DNA from: Rhizobium sp. FKY42
GTDB lineage: Bacteria; Pseudomonadota; Alphaproteobacteria; Rhizobiales; Rhizobiaceae
Length of the DNA stretch: 64,000 nucleotides
Direction: 5' to 3'
Assembly: GCF_005222835.1 (NCBI RefSeq)
Contig: NZ_STGA01000028.1
Location: 62,001-126,000, forward strand
Shown here: piece by piece, positions 44,086 to 51,796 of the stretch
Position numbering within the stretch: position 1 is the stretch's first letter
How the letters are laid out: each line of letters opens with the position of its first letter
Notes under the pieces: generated by a model
Told to the model about the DNA's origin: nothing
The model's database searches: none
What the model saw: the letters and a program-made list of their open reading frames with translations, nothing else
Program-made: the position numbers and the translations under genes

Positions 44086-44742
44086 TCAGATCTTGAGGAT
44101 TGGCTGGATCATTCTCACGACCCAGCTGGAGAATTTCAGCGGGCGTTCCGTCACTGCAAGACAGATACAGTCCTCGCCTTCCGCCGCGGTCGGCGTGTGA
44201 AGAAGCGAGCCATCCGCCTCTTCCAGATCGCCGCGGGCAAACAGATCCTGACCGTCGTAAAAGCTGCCAGCCAGAACGAGTGTCAGTTCACGACCGTCAT
44301 GCGTGTGCTCAGGCACCGGCTTTCCAGCCGGGATCCGAAGCAGGCGCACCTGCGTCTCCGGATCCCCGGTATCAATACGGATCTGATAGGCACCGCGTCC
44401 AAGCGCCCTCCACTTCAAAGTGGAGACATCGCCGCCCAGGTAGGAGCGCAGTGGCTCCGGGATAACGCCTTCCGATTGGGATGGCCTGGAAATAACCTGA
44501 CCGGCGCTCCGAGAACCGGAAAGCTTCGCCTTCATTTTATCCCAATCGGTGTCCGTCACTTTTTCGCTTACGGAGATCTTGTCGAACAGGGCACCGGCAG
44601 CACCCTCCATAGCCTGAAGACGGCGGCGGGCCTGCGGACAAAGCGCCAGATGCGTGGCAACTGCCAGGCTCCAGCCTTCAGACAGGTTTCCAGATGCGTA
44701 ATCGAGCAGAAGCTCGTCGCTGACTTGATGTTGAACGTTCAT
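44086..44742 (-). CDS. chrR: ChrR-like anti-sigma factor with cupin domain
   Basis: A 218-residue zinc-containing anti-sigma factor for the ECF11 sigma factor. The N-terminal zinc-binding region has His5 (MNVQHQ), His31 and Cys35 (ATHLALC), but the fourth ligand is absent: position 38 reads Ala (CPQA), where Rhodobacter ChrR has Cys. The C-terminal cupin has the metal motif VPEHTHDGRELTLV and a later histidine in SLLHTPTA. In Rhodobacter, ChrR holds RpoE inactive until singlet oxygen or organic peroxide arrives. It is translationally coupled to the sigma gene (ATGA overlap). Confidence 0.9.
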   Translation of the reverse strand: MNVQHQVSDELLLDYASGNLSEGWSLAVATHLALCPQARRRLQAMEGAAGALFDKISVSEKVTDTDWDKMKAKLSGSRSAGQVISRPSQSEGVIPEPLRSYLGGDVSTLKWRALGRGAYQIRIDTGDPETQVRLLRIPAGKPVPEHTHDGRELTLVLAGSFYDGQDLFARGDLEEADGSLLHTPTAAEGEDCICLAVTERPLKFSSWVVRMIQPILKI

Positions 44743-45320
44743 CGCACGGCCTCCAGGGTCGAACGCAATTTCTCAAAGGCCAACCGAATACGAGACTTCA
44801 CTGTTCCAAGAGGAATACCCATGTCTTGCGCAATGGTCGAATGCGATGCCTCATCAAAGAAAGCACGCTTTATAACATCGAGCTGCTCTGGCGGCAGAGT
44901 CTCCATGGCCTTGCGAAGAAGCTCCGCGTCCTGGCGCTCTTCGAGCTCCAGATCCGCAGGCAGAACATCGTCCTTCACAAATGCTGGATCGTTTTCATCG
45001 AACATGGGGCGTTTGCGACGAAACGCGTCAATCCGCTGGTTCCTAGCTATAGTAAAGATCCAGGCGGAGACATTGCCTCGCGCCGGGTCAAACTGCACCG
45101 CCTTGTTCCAGACGGCCATCATGGTTTCCTGCATCAGCTCTTCCGCGAGCTGCGTGTCCCTGGTCTTCATCGCCATGAAGGAGCGCACACGCGGCCCGTA
45201 ATGGCGGAACAGTGTTTCAAAGGCATCCACGTCGCGCTGCTGCCCGATGCGGGTCAGCAATTTAGACAAGTCTGCCGGGGAAAGTTCATGTTCCGGCGTC
45301 GTCAAATCAGTCCGTTTCAT
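44739..45320 (-). CDS. rpoE: ECF11-type RNA polymerase sigma factor (RpoE-like, singlet-oxygen response)
   Basis: A 193-residue ECF sigma factor with region 2 (DAFETLFRHYGPRVRSFMAMKTRDTQLAEELMQETMMAVWNKA, NVSAWIFTIARNQRIDAFRR) and region 4 (ETLPPEQLDVIKRAFFDEASHSTIAQDMGIPLGTVKSRIRLAFEKL). Its match to Rhodobacter RpoE and coupling to ChrR place it in the ECF11 group. I chose the ATG 45320; the Shine-Dalgarno AAAGG directly touches it, so translation may be weak or use another element. An ECF11-like promoter at 45419-45448 lies about 95 bases upstream, suggesting autoregulation. Confidence 0.93.
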   Translation of the reverse strand: MKRTDLTTPEHELSPADLSKLLTRIGQQRDVDAFETLFRHYGPRVRSFMAMKTRDTQLAEELMQETMMAVWNKAVQFDPARGNVSAWIFTIARNQRIDAFRRKRPMFDENDPAFVKDDVLPADLELEERQDAELLRKAMETLPPEQLDVIKRAFFDEASHSTIAQDMGIPLGTVKSRIRLAFEKLRSTLEAVR

Positions 45321-45418
45321 CCTTTGGCCAAGTTGAACCCGAGCACGCGGCCGCTTGGCCGCTTGCTGTTCGTTGTGGCACGTCCTTGCCGAGATGGAAA
45401 CAGTTAAGCTCATGTCCG

Positions 45419-45448
45419 ATGTTACGCCAGACCTCCAACCGCGGATCA
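45419..45448 (-). promoter_or_regulatory. ECF11-like promoter of the sigma-chrR operon
   Basis: On the minus strand TGATCC (45448-45443), an 18-base spacer and TAACAT (45424-45419). TGATCC is the -35 recognised by Rhodobacter RpoE, and the spacer is as expected. It lies 99 bases before the sigma start, so the sigma factor probably drives its own operon. Confidence 0.6.
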
Positions 45449-45484
45449 TCGGGAGGAAAAGAAATTTATAAGCAATCCGTTTCT

Positions 45485-45515
45485 TGATACCCGCCGTAGA
45501 GGACAAGCGTAGGTA
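45485..45515 (+). promoter_or_regulatory. Possible ECF11-like promoter of the amine-oxidase operon
   Basis: TGATAC (45485-45490), a 19-base spacer and TAGGTA (45510-45515), with one mismatch in the -35. It faces away from the sigma operon, towards the gene at 45533, giving a very short leader of about 10-18 bases. It is weaker evidence than the sigma promoter. Confidence 0.4.
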
Positions 45516-45532
45516 AACAATGGAAAATCAAA

Positions 45533-46876
45533 ATGGTTTCATACACGGCAGGAAATCGTCGCATTGCAGTAATCGGGTCTGGCATCAGCGGCCTTTCTGC
45601 AGCGTGGCTTGCCTCGCGATCCAACCGTGTTGTGCTTTACGAAGCTGATCATCGTCCGGGCGGACATTCCAATACGGCAATCGTTCCCACTGCCTATGGC
45701 GATATCCCGGTCGATACGGGATTCATCGTCTATAACGACAAGAATTATCCTAATCTGGTGGCTCTGTTCCAGCATCTGAACGTTCCAACCATTGATTCTG
45801 ACATGAGCTTTGCGGCCTCCATCGACGATGGAAGGTTTGAATATTCCGGCACCGGTCTGAAGGGGCTTCTGGGTCAACGGCTGAACATCGCGCGCCCACG
45901 CTTCTGGCGGATGCTGGCGGATGTGTTGCGCTTTTATCGCGAGGCAGAAGGACTTCTGAAGCGTCCGGAGCTAGAGGGGCTGACACTCGGCGAATATCTC
46001 GACCGCGAAAACTACTCAAAGGCCTTCATTGAGGACCATCTCCTTCCGATGGGAGCCGCCATCTGGTCAATGACCACGATCGACATGCGCGCCTACCCGC
46101 TTCACGCCTTTGTACGCTTTTTCGTTCATCACGGTCTGATCCTCCTCAAGGGCCGTCCTCGCTGGCGCACCGTTCTCGGTGGTAGCCGCGAATATGTCAG
46201 CCGCCTCATTGCGGACTTTGCCGGCGAGATCCGCCTCTCGACGCCGGTAGCCCGCATCGAACGGATGGCAAACGGCGTGATCGTGACCGACAGGTCCGGT
46301 CACGCCGACCGCTTCGACGACGTCATCATCGCGACCCATGCAAACGATGCTTTGTCTATGCTGGGTGATGCAGACAACCTTGAGCGTGAAATTCTCGGAT
46401 CCTTCCGATACACAGACAATGTTGCGGTCCTTCATAGCGATGAAAATCTGATGCCGAAGCGGAAATCGGTCTGGTCTAGCTGGAACTATATTGCCGGTCG
46501 GCAGGCAGCCGACGGGGCTCCGCTCTGTGTGACCTACTGGATGAACCTGCTACAGAATCTCGACCGCCGTCAGGATCTCTTCGTAACCCTGAACGCTTGT
46601 AGGGAAATCCGCGAGGACAAGATCGTGGCAACCTACAACTACACCCATCCGCTGTTCGACCTCAGCGCGATGGCGGCTCAGAAGCGAATTTGGGATCTCC
46701 AGAGTCGCCGGAACACATTCTTCTGTGGCGCCCATTTCGGCAGTGGTTTCCACGAGGATGGCCTACAGGCGGGGCTTGCCGCAGCAGAGGCCGCAACAGG
46801 CTCCCGCCGCCCCTGGCAGGTCGCCGATGAATCGGGCCGGATCTTTTCCACCCCCCTTCTGGCAGCGGCAGAATGA
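45533..46876 (+). CDS. FAD-dependent amine-oxidase-like protein (putative fatty-acid-modifying flavoenzyme)
   Basis: A 447-residue flavoprotein with the dinucleotide-binding motif RIAVIGSGISGLSAAWLAS at the start and the GG motif HRPGGHSNTA, as in amine oxidase and phytoene-desaturase-like enzymes. The C-terminus has NTFFCGAHFGSGFHEDGLQAGLAAAEAA, the second FAD contact. In Rhodobacter sphaeroides a comparable gene is RpoE-controlled and, to my memory, needed for furan fatty acid formation as a desaturase. It starts an operon with DUF1365 and a CFA-synthase-like methyltransferase. No strong Shine-Dalgarno precedes 45533. The gene overlaps the next by four bases (ATGA). Confidence 0.88.
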   Translation: MVSYTAGNRRIAVIGSGISGLSAAWLASRSNRVVLYEADHRPGGHSNTAIVPTAYGDIPVDTGFIVYNDKNYPNLVALFQHLNVPTIDSDMSFAASIDDGRFEYSGTGLKGLLGQRLNIARPRFWRMLADVLRFYREAEGLLKRPELEGLTLGEYLDRENYSKAFIEDHLLPMGAAIWSMTTIDMRAYPLHAFVRFFVHHGLILLKGRPRWRTVLGGSREYVSRLIADFAGEIRLSTPVARIERMANGVIVTDRSGHADRFDDVIIATHANDALSMLGDADNLEREILGSFRYTDNVAVLHSDENLMPKRKSVWSSWNYIAGRQAADGAPLCVTYWMNLLQNLDRRQDLFVTLNACREIREDKIVATYNYTHPLFDLSAMAAQKRIWDLQSRRNTFFCGAHFGSGFHEDGLQAGLAAAEAATGSRRPWQVADESGRIFSTPLLAAAE

Positions 46877-47670
46877 TACTATCCTCCGCCATCTATGCGG
46901 GCACTGTGTTCCATGCCCGGCACCGGCCCAAAACGCATCGTCTGCGCTATCGCGTCTTCTCGCTATTGCTGGATCTAGATGAACTTCCCGTGCTTGATCG
47001 CTCGTTGAAGCTTTTCGGCCATAACCGACGCGCATTGTTCAGTTTCTACGATCAGGATCACGGAAACGGCGAGAGGAACGGGCTGAGAGCCTGGGCCGAA
47101 AATCATTTGCATGCAGCAGGGATCGACACCTTTCCGGCGCGCATTCGGGTTCTATGTTATCCGCGCATCTTCGGATATGTTTTCAATCCGTTGACGGTCT
47201 ATTTCTGCGAAGACAAACAGGGCAATCTTCTGGCGCTGCTCTATGAGGTCTGCAATACCTTCCATGAGCGGCATACTTACGTGATACCGGCGGCTTCTCA
47301 TCGGGGCGGCCCTGTTCGCCATTCCTGCGAGAAGGCCATGTACGTCTCTCCGTTTGTTCCGATGGACTGCGCCTACGACTTCGATATCCTCCCACCCGGA
47401 GCCAACATAACGGGCGACAAGGTGAAGGTGGCTATCAATGAACGCGATGCCGAAGGCGATCTGCTCTATGCAAGTTTTGCCGGCGCACGTTCTGAACTAT
47501 CCGATGCGGGTCTTGCCCGCGTTTTCATGCGTTATCCGCTGATGACCATGAAGGTCATGGCGGGGATCCACTGGGAGGCGCTTCGTCTCTGGCTGAAGGG
47601 TGTGCCGATCTACAGGCACAAACCCGCAGCGGAGCGGGTTGCAAGCTCGGTGGAACAGACCATTGTTTGA
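46873..47670 (+). CDS. DUF1365 protein
   Basis: A 265-residue protein of the DUF1365 family: SSAIYAGTVFHARHRPKTHRLRYRVFSLLLDLDELP at the start, then IRVLCYPRIFGYVFNPLTVYFCEDKQG and HTYVIPA, followed by CEKAMYVSPFVPMDCAYDFDI. The function is unknown. The family co-occurs almost always with a flavin amine oxidase and a cyclopropane-fatty-acid-synthase-like methyltransferase, so it likely acts in the same lipid modification. Coupled to the preceding gene by ATGA and 15 bases before the next start. Confidence 0.9.
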   Translation: MILSSAIYAGTVFHARHRPKTHRLRYRVFSLLLDLDELPVLDRSLKLFGHNRRALFSFYDQDHGNGERNGLRAWAENHLHAAGIDTFPARIRVLCYPRIFGYVFNPLTVYFCEDKQGNLLALLYEVCNTFHERHTYVIPAASHRGGPVRHSCEKAMYVSPFVPMDCAYDFDILPPGANITGDKVKVAINERDAEGDLLYASFAGARSELSDAGLARVFMRYPLMTMKVMAGIHWEALRLWLKGVPIYRHKPAAERVASSVEQTIV

Positions 47671-47685
47671 GTGGAGGAGTGCATC

Positions 47686-48906
47686 ATGACGCATGCCGGA
47701 CATGGAGATCCCGTTCTCGTCACAGAGCGCAGACCCTTCTGGGAGAAGATGCTGTGCCGCATGCTGGCGCGAACACGCCATGGTCGCCTGACGGTGGTGT
47801 TTCCGACAGGGCGCGAATACCATTTTGGCAATAGTGCGCAGGGTCCTTCGGCAACCATACGCTTCCATCGCGCGAGTGTCTTGCGGCAGGTGATGACCGG
47901 CGGTAGCCTTGGGTTTGCCCGCGCTTACATGGATGGAGACTGGTCGACACCGGATCTAGGCAAGGTTCTCGATCTTGCCATGGCGAACGAGAAGGATTGG
48001 GAAAAACTCGTCAAGCCAATGGCGCTGTTTGGCCGTCTGGCACATCTGCGTCACCGCCTTCGCCGTAATTCCAAGTCTGGAAGCCGCCGCAACATCGCCT
48101 TCCACTATGATCTCGGCAATGATTTCTACCGGCTCTGGCTGGATCGCTCCATGACGTATTCGTCAGCGATCTACACACGTGCCGACATGCCGCTGGAAGA
48201 AGCACAGCGGGAAAAATACGGTCGCATTATCCGCGATCTCGGCATTGGTCCAGACGACCATGTCCTGGAAATCGGCTGCGGCTGGGGCGGTTTCATGGAA
48301 CAGGCAATCCGTGAAACGGGATGCCGTGTGACTGGCCTTACCCTTTCCAAGGAACAGGCCGCCTATGCGCGCCAGCGGCTGGCAGATGCCGGACTTGCTG
48401 AACGCGGAGAGATCCGTCTCGAGGATTACCGCGATGTGCGCGGCCAGTTTACCAAGATCGTCTCGATCGAGATGTTCGAGGCTGTCGGCGAAGAACATTG
48501 GCCGATTTATTTCGAGCAGGTGCGTGATCTGCTGGTCTCCGGCGGGGAAGCCATGATCCAGGTTATTACCATTGATGAGCGCCGCTTCGAGCTCTATCGG
48601 CGGCACGCGGATTTCATCCAGACCTACATCTTCCCAGGCGGCATGCTGCCAACGGTGACCAATTTCGGGGAGATTGCCGAAAAGGCCAGGCTGAAGGTTC
48701 AGGACTGTTTCCGGTTTGGCCGGGATTACGAGCGCACACTTCTGGTCTGGGACCGGGCTTTCCAGGCCACCTGGGCTAAGATCGCGCCGTTGGGATTTGA
48801 CGAGCGATTCTTCCGCATGTGGCACTATTACTTGCACTACTGCGCTGCCGGTTTTCGCACAGGCCGGATCGACGTCGCGCAGTTCCGCTTGGCTAAATCA
48901 GTTTGA
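47686..48906 (+). CDS. Cyclopropane-fatty-acid-synthase-like SAM-dependent methyltransferase
   Basis: A 406-residue protein with an N-terminal helical domain (residues 1-120) and a SAM-binding Rossmann fold: IGPDDHVLEIGCGWGGFMEQAIRE is motif I, then GLTLSKEQAAYARQRL, and IVSIEMFEAVGEEHWPIYFEQV. GCGWGG and SKEQ are hallmarks of CFA synthases, which add a methylene or methyl group to double bonds of phospholipid acyl chains. In the furan pathway this member would install the methyl branch (inference). The start at 47686 has GGAGGAG six bases before it; a GTG 15 bases upstream directly follows the previous stop. A hairpin follows the stop. Confidence 0.93.
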   Translation: MTHAGHGDPVLVTERRPFWEKMLCRMLARTRHGRLTVVFPTGREYHFGNSAQGPSATIRFHRASVLRQVMTGGSLGFARAYMDGDWSTPDLGKVLDLAMANEKDWEKLVKPMALFGRLAHLRHRLRRNSKSGSRRNIAFHYDLGNDFYRLWLDRSMTYSSAIYTRADMPLEEAQREKYGRIIRDLGIGPDDHVLEIGCGWGGFMEQAIRETGCRVTGLTLSKEQAAYARQRLADAGLAERGEIRLEDYRDVRGQFTKIVSIEMFEAVGEEHWPIYFEQVRDLLVSGGEAMIQVITIDERRFELYRRHADFIQTYIFPGGMLPTVTNFGEIAEKARLKVQDCFRFGRDYERTLLVWDRAFQATWAKIAPLGFDERFFRMWHYYLHYCAAGFRTGRIDVAQFRLAKSV

Positions 48907-48911
48907 CGGCC

Positions 48912-48937
48912 TCTCCCGGGTTCAATGTCCCGGGAGA
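48912..48937 (+). terminator. Hairpin between the methyltransferase and the dehydrogenase
   Basis: A 9-base-pair stem TCTCCCGGG (48912-48920) with CCCGGGAGA (48929-48937) between convergent genes. It is followed by CAACCTTACT, so the T tract is poor. Confidence 0.6.
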
Positions 48938-48945
48938 CAACCTTA

Positions 48946-49728
48946 CTATTTCCGCAGCATTTTACGGGTCAGCGCAAACCTTAGCCTATGCGGCAGCGCG
49001 TGCAGGAACTTGATGGCAAGCGCCATCTTCCATGGGAATATGATCTCGAACTTGTTTGTCTTCAGACCATCGACGATGCTCTCTGCGGCCTCATCGACAC
49101 TGATGAGAAACGGCATTGGAAAGTCGTTCTTGGCTGTCAGAGGCGTATCAACGAATCCGGGATTGATGACACGCATACGGACGCCTTCCCGTTCCAGTTC
49201 CGGATAGAGCGCTTCGCACAGATTGTTCAAGGCTGCTTTTGTGGCTCCGTAAAACCCTCCGCCCGGCAAACCGACATAACCTGCAACGGAGGCTACGACG
49301 CAGATTTCACCGCTTCGGCGTGCAACCATGTCCGGTATTACGGCTTCCAGCGTATGCGCGGTTCCAATGACATTGAGGTTCAGCGTATCGGCGAAGGCAG
49401 CGCTGTCGAAACGGCGGACGCTGTCGCGTTTGTAGCTGCCGGCAGAAAAGATGGCCAGATCGATCGGCCCGAGGCTTGCCCGGATAGCGCTTGCGACAGA
49501 ACTTGCGGCGGCGCGGTCCGTCACGTCCAGCGGAAAGGCAAAAATGCGATCTGGCATCTCAGCCTGCAACTCCATAAGCTTGTCGGCGCTGCGGGCGCTC
49601 ACGGCAACGCGGTAGCCTTCACACGCCAGTTTGGTTGCCACTGCACGTCCTATACCCGAGCTGGCGCCCGTGATCCAGGCAAGCTTACCCGTCTGCACTG
49701 GCGGGGACGATTGGGTGATGTCTGTCAT
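48946..49728 (-). CDS. Short-chain dehydrogenase/reductase
   Basis: A 260-residue SDR with TGASSGIGR (cofactor glycine motif), a central NNLCEAL region, and the active-site pattern Ser in VVASVAGYVG and YGATKAAL (Tyr-x-x-x-Lys). The loop VSARSADKLMEL after strand 2 suggests NADP preference. Tail residues from about 210 are hydrophobic and basic (FPWKMALAIKFLHALPHRLRF), possibly membrane-associating. Its position next to the flavin oxidase-DUF1365-methyltransferase operon, convergent with it, fits a role in lipid modification, as SDR genes are frequent members of such clusters. Confidence 0.9.
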   Translation of the reverse strand: MTDITQSSPPVQTGKLAWITGASSGIGRAVATKLACEGYRVAVSARSADKLMELQAEMPDRIFAFPLDVTDRAAASSVASAIRASLGPIDLAIFSAGSYKRDSVRRFDSAAFADTLNLNVIGTAHTLEAVIPDMVARRSGEICVVASVAGYVGLPGGGFYGATKAALNNLCEALYPELEREGVRMRVINPGFVDTPLTAKNDFPMPFLISVDEAAESIVDGLKTNKFEIIFPWKMALAIKFLHALPHRLRFALTRKMLRK

Positions 49729-49881
49729 CGAAAGCCTCCATTTGCATTCTAATACGCAGAGCGACGAATTTGGTTCTCAGGCCGTCGTTGCACAGGCTTG
49801 TCGAGCGTGGCGCAACATGCAACATCCATCGCTTGATGCTTATCAAGGCGCTTGCCTTACAAGACCAAGAAGAGACCTATC

Positions 49882-50823
49882 ATGCCGCAAAAGATCATCA
49901 TCGATACAGATCCGGGCCAGGACGATGCGCTCGCCATTCTTCTGGCGCTGGGAAGTCCGGAAATCGAGGTGCTGGGCATCACGGCGGCAGCTGGTAATGT
50001 GCCGGTAGCGCTGACGTCGAAAAATATCCGGAAGGTTTGCGAACTGGCCGGACGCTCCGACGTGAAGGTGTTTGCAGGCTGCGATGGCCCCATGGAGGGC
50101 ACGCTGTTCACGGCGGAATATGTGCACGGCGCCACCGGCATGGATGGTGCCGATCTGCCGGAACCGACCATGCCGCTTCAGGCGCAGCACGGCGTCGATT
50201 TTATCATCGAGACCGTCATGAACAGTGAGCCAGGCAGTGTCGTCATCTGCACACTCGGTCCGCTGACCAACCTCGGAACCGCGTTGAAGCGCGAGCCGAA
50301 GCTTGCTGAACGCATCCAGAAGATCGTTTTGATGGGCGGCGGCCTGTTTGAGGGCGGCAACGTGACGCCCGCCGCCGAATTCAACATTTTCGTCGATCCG
50401 GCTGCCGCCAAGATCGTGTTCGGCTGCGGTGCACCCATCGTCATGATGCCGTTGGATGTCACGCACCAGGTGCTGACGACGGCCAAGCGTGTGGCCGCCA
50501 TCAAGGCGCTTGGCACGCCGCTTTCCGAGGCCGTTGTCGGCTGGCTGGAATTCTTCGAGCGTTTTGACGAACAGAAATACGGCACCGATGGCGGACCGCT
50601 GCACGATCCAAACGTCATCGCCTATCTCATCAAGCCAGAGCTTTATTCGGGCCGTCTCTGCAATGTGGAAATCGAAGCGGATAGCGCACTCACCAAGGGC
50701 ATGACAGTTGCCGACTGGTGGGGCGTCACCAATCGCCCGAAGAATGCGACCTTCATGCGCGATGTGGATGCCGATGGCTTCTACGCGCTTCTGACAGAGC
50801 GTCTGGCACGTCTGCCAGCGTAA
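49882..50823 (+). CDS. Nucleoside hydrolase (inosine-uridine preferring family)
   Basis: A 313-residue enzyme that hydrolyses ribonucleosides to base and ribose. The calcium and ribose site is IIIDTDPGQDDALAI at the N-terminus, and the second metal region is PAAEFNIFVDPAAAKIVF. It begins at 49882, with AAGAAGAGA upstream, instead of the in-frame ATG at 49852. Specificity is not fixed by motif. It stands alone on the plus strand, convergent with psuG. A hairpin at 50831-50858 ends the transcript. Confidence 0.95.
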   Translation: MPQKIIIDTDPGQDDALAILLALGSPEIEVLGITAAAGNVPVALTSKNIRKVCELAGRSDVKVFAGCDGPMEGTLFTAEYVHGATGMDGADLPEPTMPLQAQHGVDFIIETVMNSEPGSVVICTLGPLTNLGTALKREPKLAERIQKIVLMGGGLFEGGNVTPAAEFNIFVDPAAAKIVFGCGAPIVMMPLDVTHQVLTTAKRVAAIKALGTPLSEAVVGWLEFFERFDEQKYGTDGGPLHDPNVIAYLIKPELYSGRLCNVEIEADSALTKGMTVADWWGVTNRPKNATFMRDVDADGFYALLTERLARLPA

Positions 50824-50830
50824 TCATTGA

Positions 50831-50858
50831 GGCGGCTCATGTCGAAGCTTGAGCCGCC
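50831..50858. terminator. Hairpin between the nucleoside hydrolase and psuG
   Basis: A 9-base-pair stem GGCGGCTCA (50831-50839) with TGAGCCGCC (50850-50858) between convergent genes; no T tract on either side. Confidence 0.5.
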
Positions 50859-50869
50859 CCTGTTGCCGA

Positions 50870-51793
50870 TCAGCCCTTCTTCAACGCCGCATAGGCAACC
50901 GCCATGCGGGCAGCGAGTGCGGCGTTGTTCTTCACAAGCGCGATGTTTGCCTTGAGGCTTTCGCCCTTTGAAAGCTCGTTGATGCGGGCGAGCAGGAAGG
51001 GCGTCAGTTCCTTACGACCAATGCCACGCTCATCGGCTTCACGCACCGCGTCTGCAATCGTGCCGTCGATGAAATCGGACGTCAGGGCGAATTCTTCCGG
51101 AATGGGGTTAGCGATCATCAAGCCTGTGCCCGTTCCCAGCTTGTGGTGCAGGTGCATGGCGCTGGCAATCTCATCCGCCGTATCAAGTCGGTGATCGGCC
51201 TTGAAGCCGCTGGTGCGGGTAAAGAAGGCCGGAAACTCATCCGTGCCATAGGCAATGACCGGCACGCGCTGGGTTTCCAGATATTCCAGTGTCTTGGCAA
51301 TATCGAGAATAGATTTGACGCCGGCGCAGACGACAGCCGTTTTCGTCCGGCCCAGTTCCGTCAGGTCGGCGGAAATGTCGAAGCTCTGTTCAGCACCGCG
51401 ATGCACGCCGCCCACGCCGCCGGTTGCGAAGATATCGATGCCTGCGAGATCGGCCAGCAGCATGGTGGCGGAAACCGTTGTGCCTGCCGATTGCTTGCGC
51501 ACCATGGCAACCGCCAGGTCGCGACCGGAAGCCTTTACCACACCCTTGGCCTGCGCCAGTGCTTCGAGTTCTGGGTGTTCGAGACCAGCGCGAAGTTCAC
51601 CATCGATCACAGCAATCGTTGCCGGAACCGCACCGTTCTCGCGCACGACATCCTCTACGGCGAGCGCCGTTTCCAGATTGGCCGGATAGGGCATGCCATG
51701 GGTGATGATGGTCGATTCCAGCGCAACGACCGGGCCACCAGCGGCCAGAGCTTGGGCCACTTCGCTGCTAAGTTTCGGTTTGTGAAGGGTCAT
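50870..51793 (-). CDS. psuG: Pseudouridine-5'-phosphate glycosidase
   Basis: A 307-residue enzyme that cleaves the C-C bond of pseudouridine 5'-phosphate to uracil and ribose 5-phosphate. Family hallmarks are PVVALESTIITHGMPYP at the N-terminus, VVKASGRDLAVAMVRKQSAGTTVSATMLLA, and IDIFATGGVGGVHRGAEQSFDISADL. LKSILDI, TQRVPVIAYGTDEFPAFF and TGLMIANPIPEEF complete the pattern. It is coupled to the kinase gene, with only three bases between the psuK stop and the psuG start. Confidence 0.96.
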   Translation of the reverse strand: MTLHKPKLSSEVAQALAAGGPVVALESTIITHGMPYPANLETALAVEDVVRENGAVPATIAVIDGELRAGLEHPELEALAQAKGVVKASGRDLAVAMVRKQSAGTTVSATMLLADLAGIDIFATGGVGGVHRGAEQSFDISADLTELGRTKTAVVCAGVKSILDIAKTLEYLETQRVPVIAYGTDEFPAFFTRTSGFKADHRLDTADEIASAMHLHHKLGTGTGLMIANPIPEEFALTSDFIDGTIADAVREADERGIGRKELTPFLLARINELSKGESLKANIALVKNNAALAARMAVAYAALKKG

Positions 51794-51796
51794 GTC

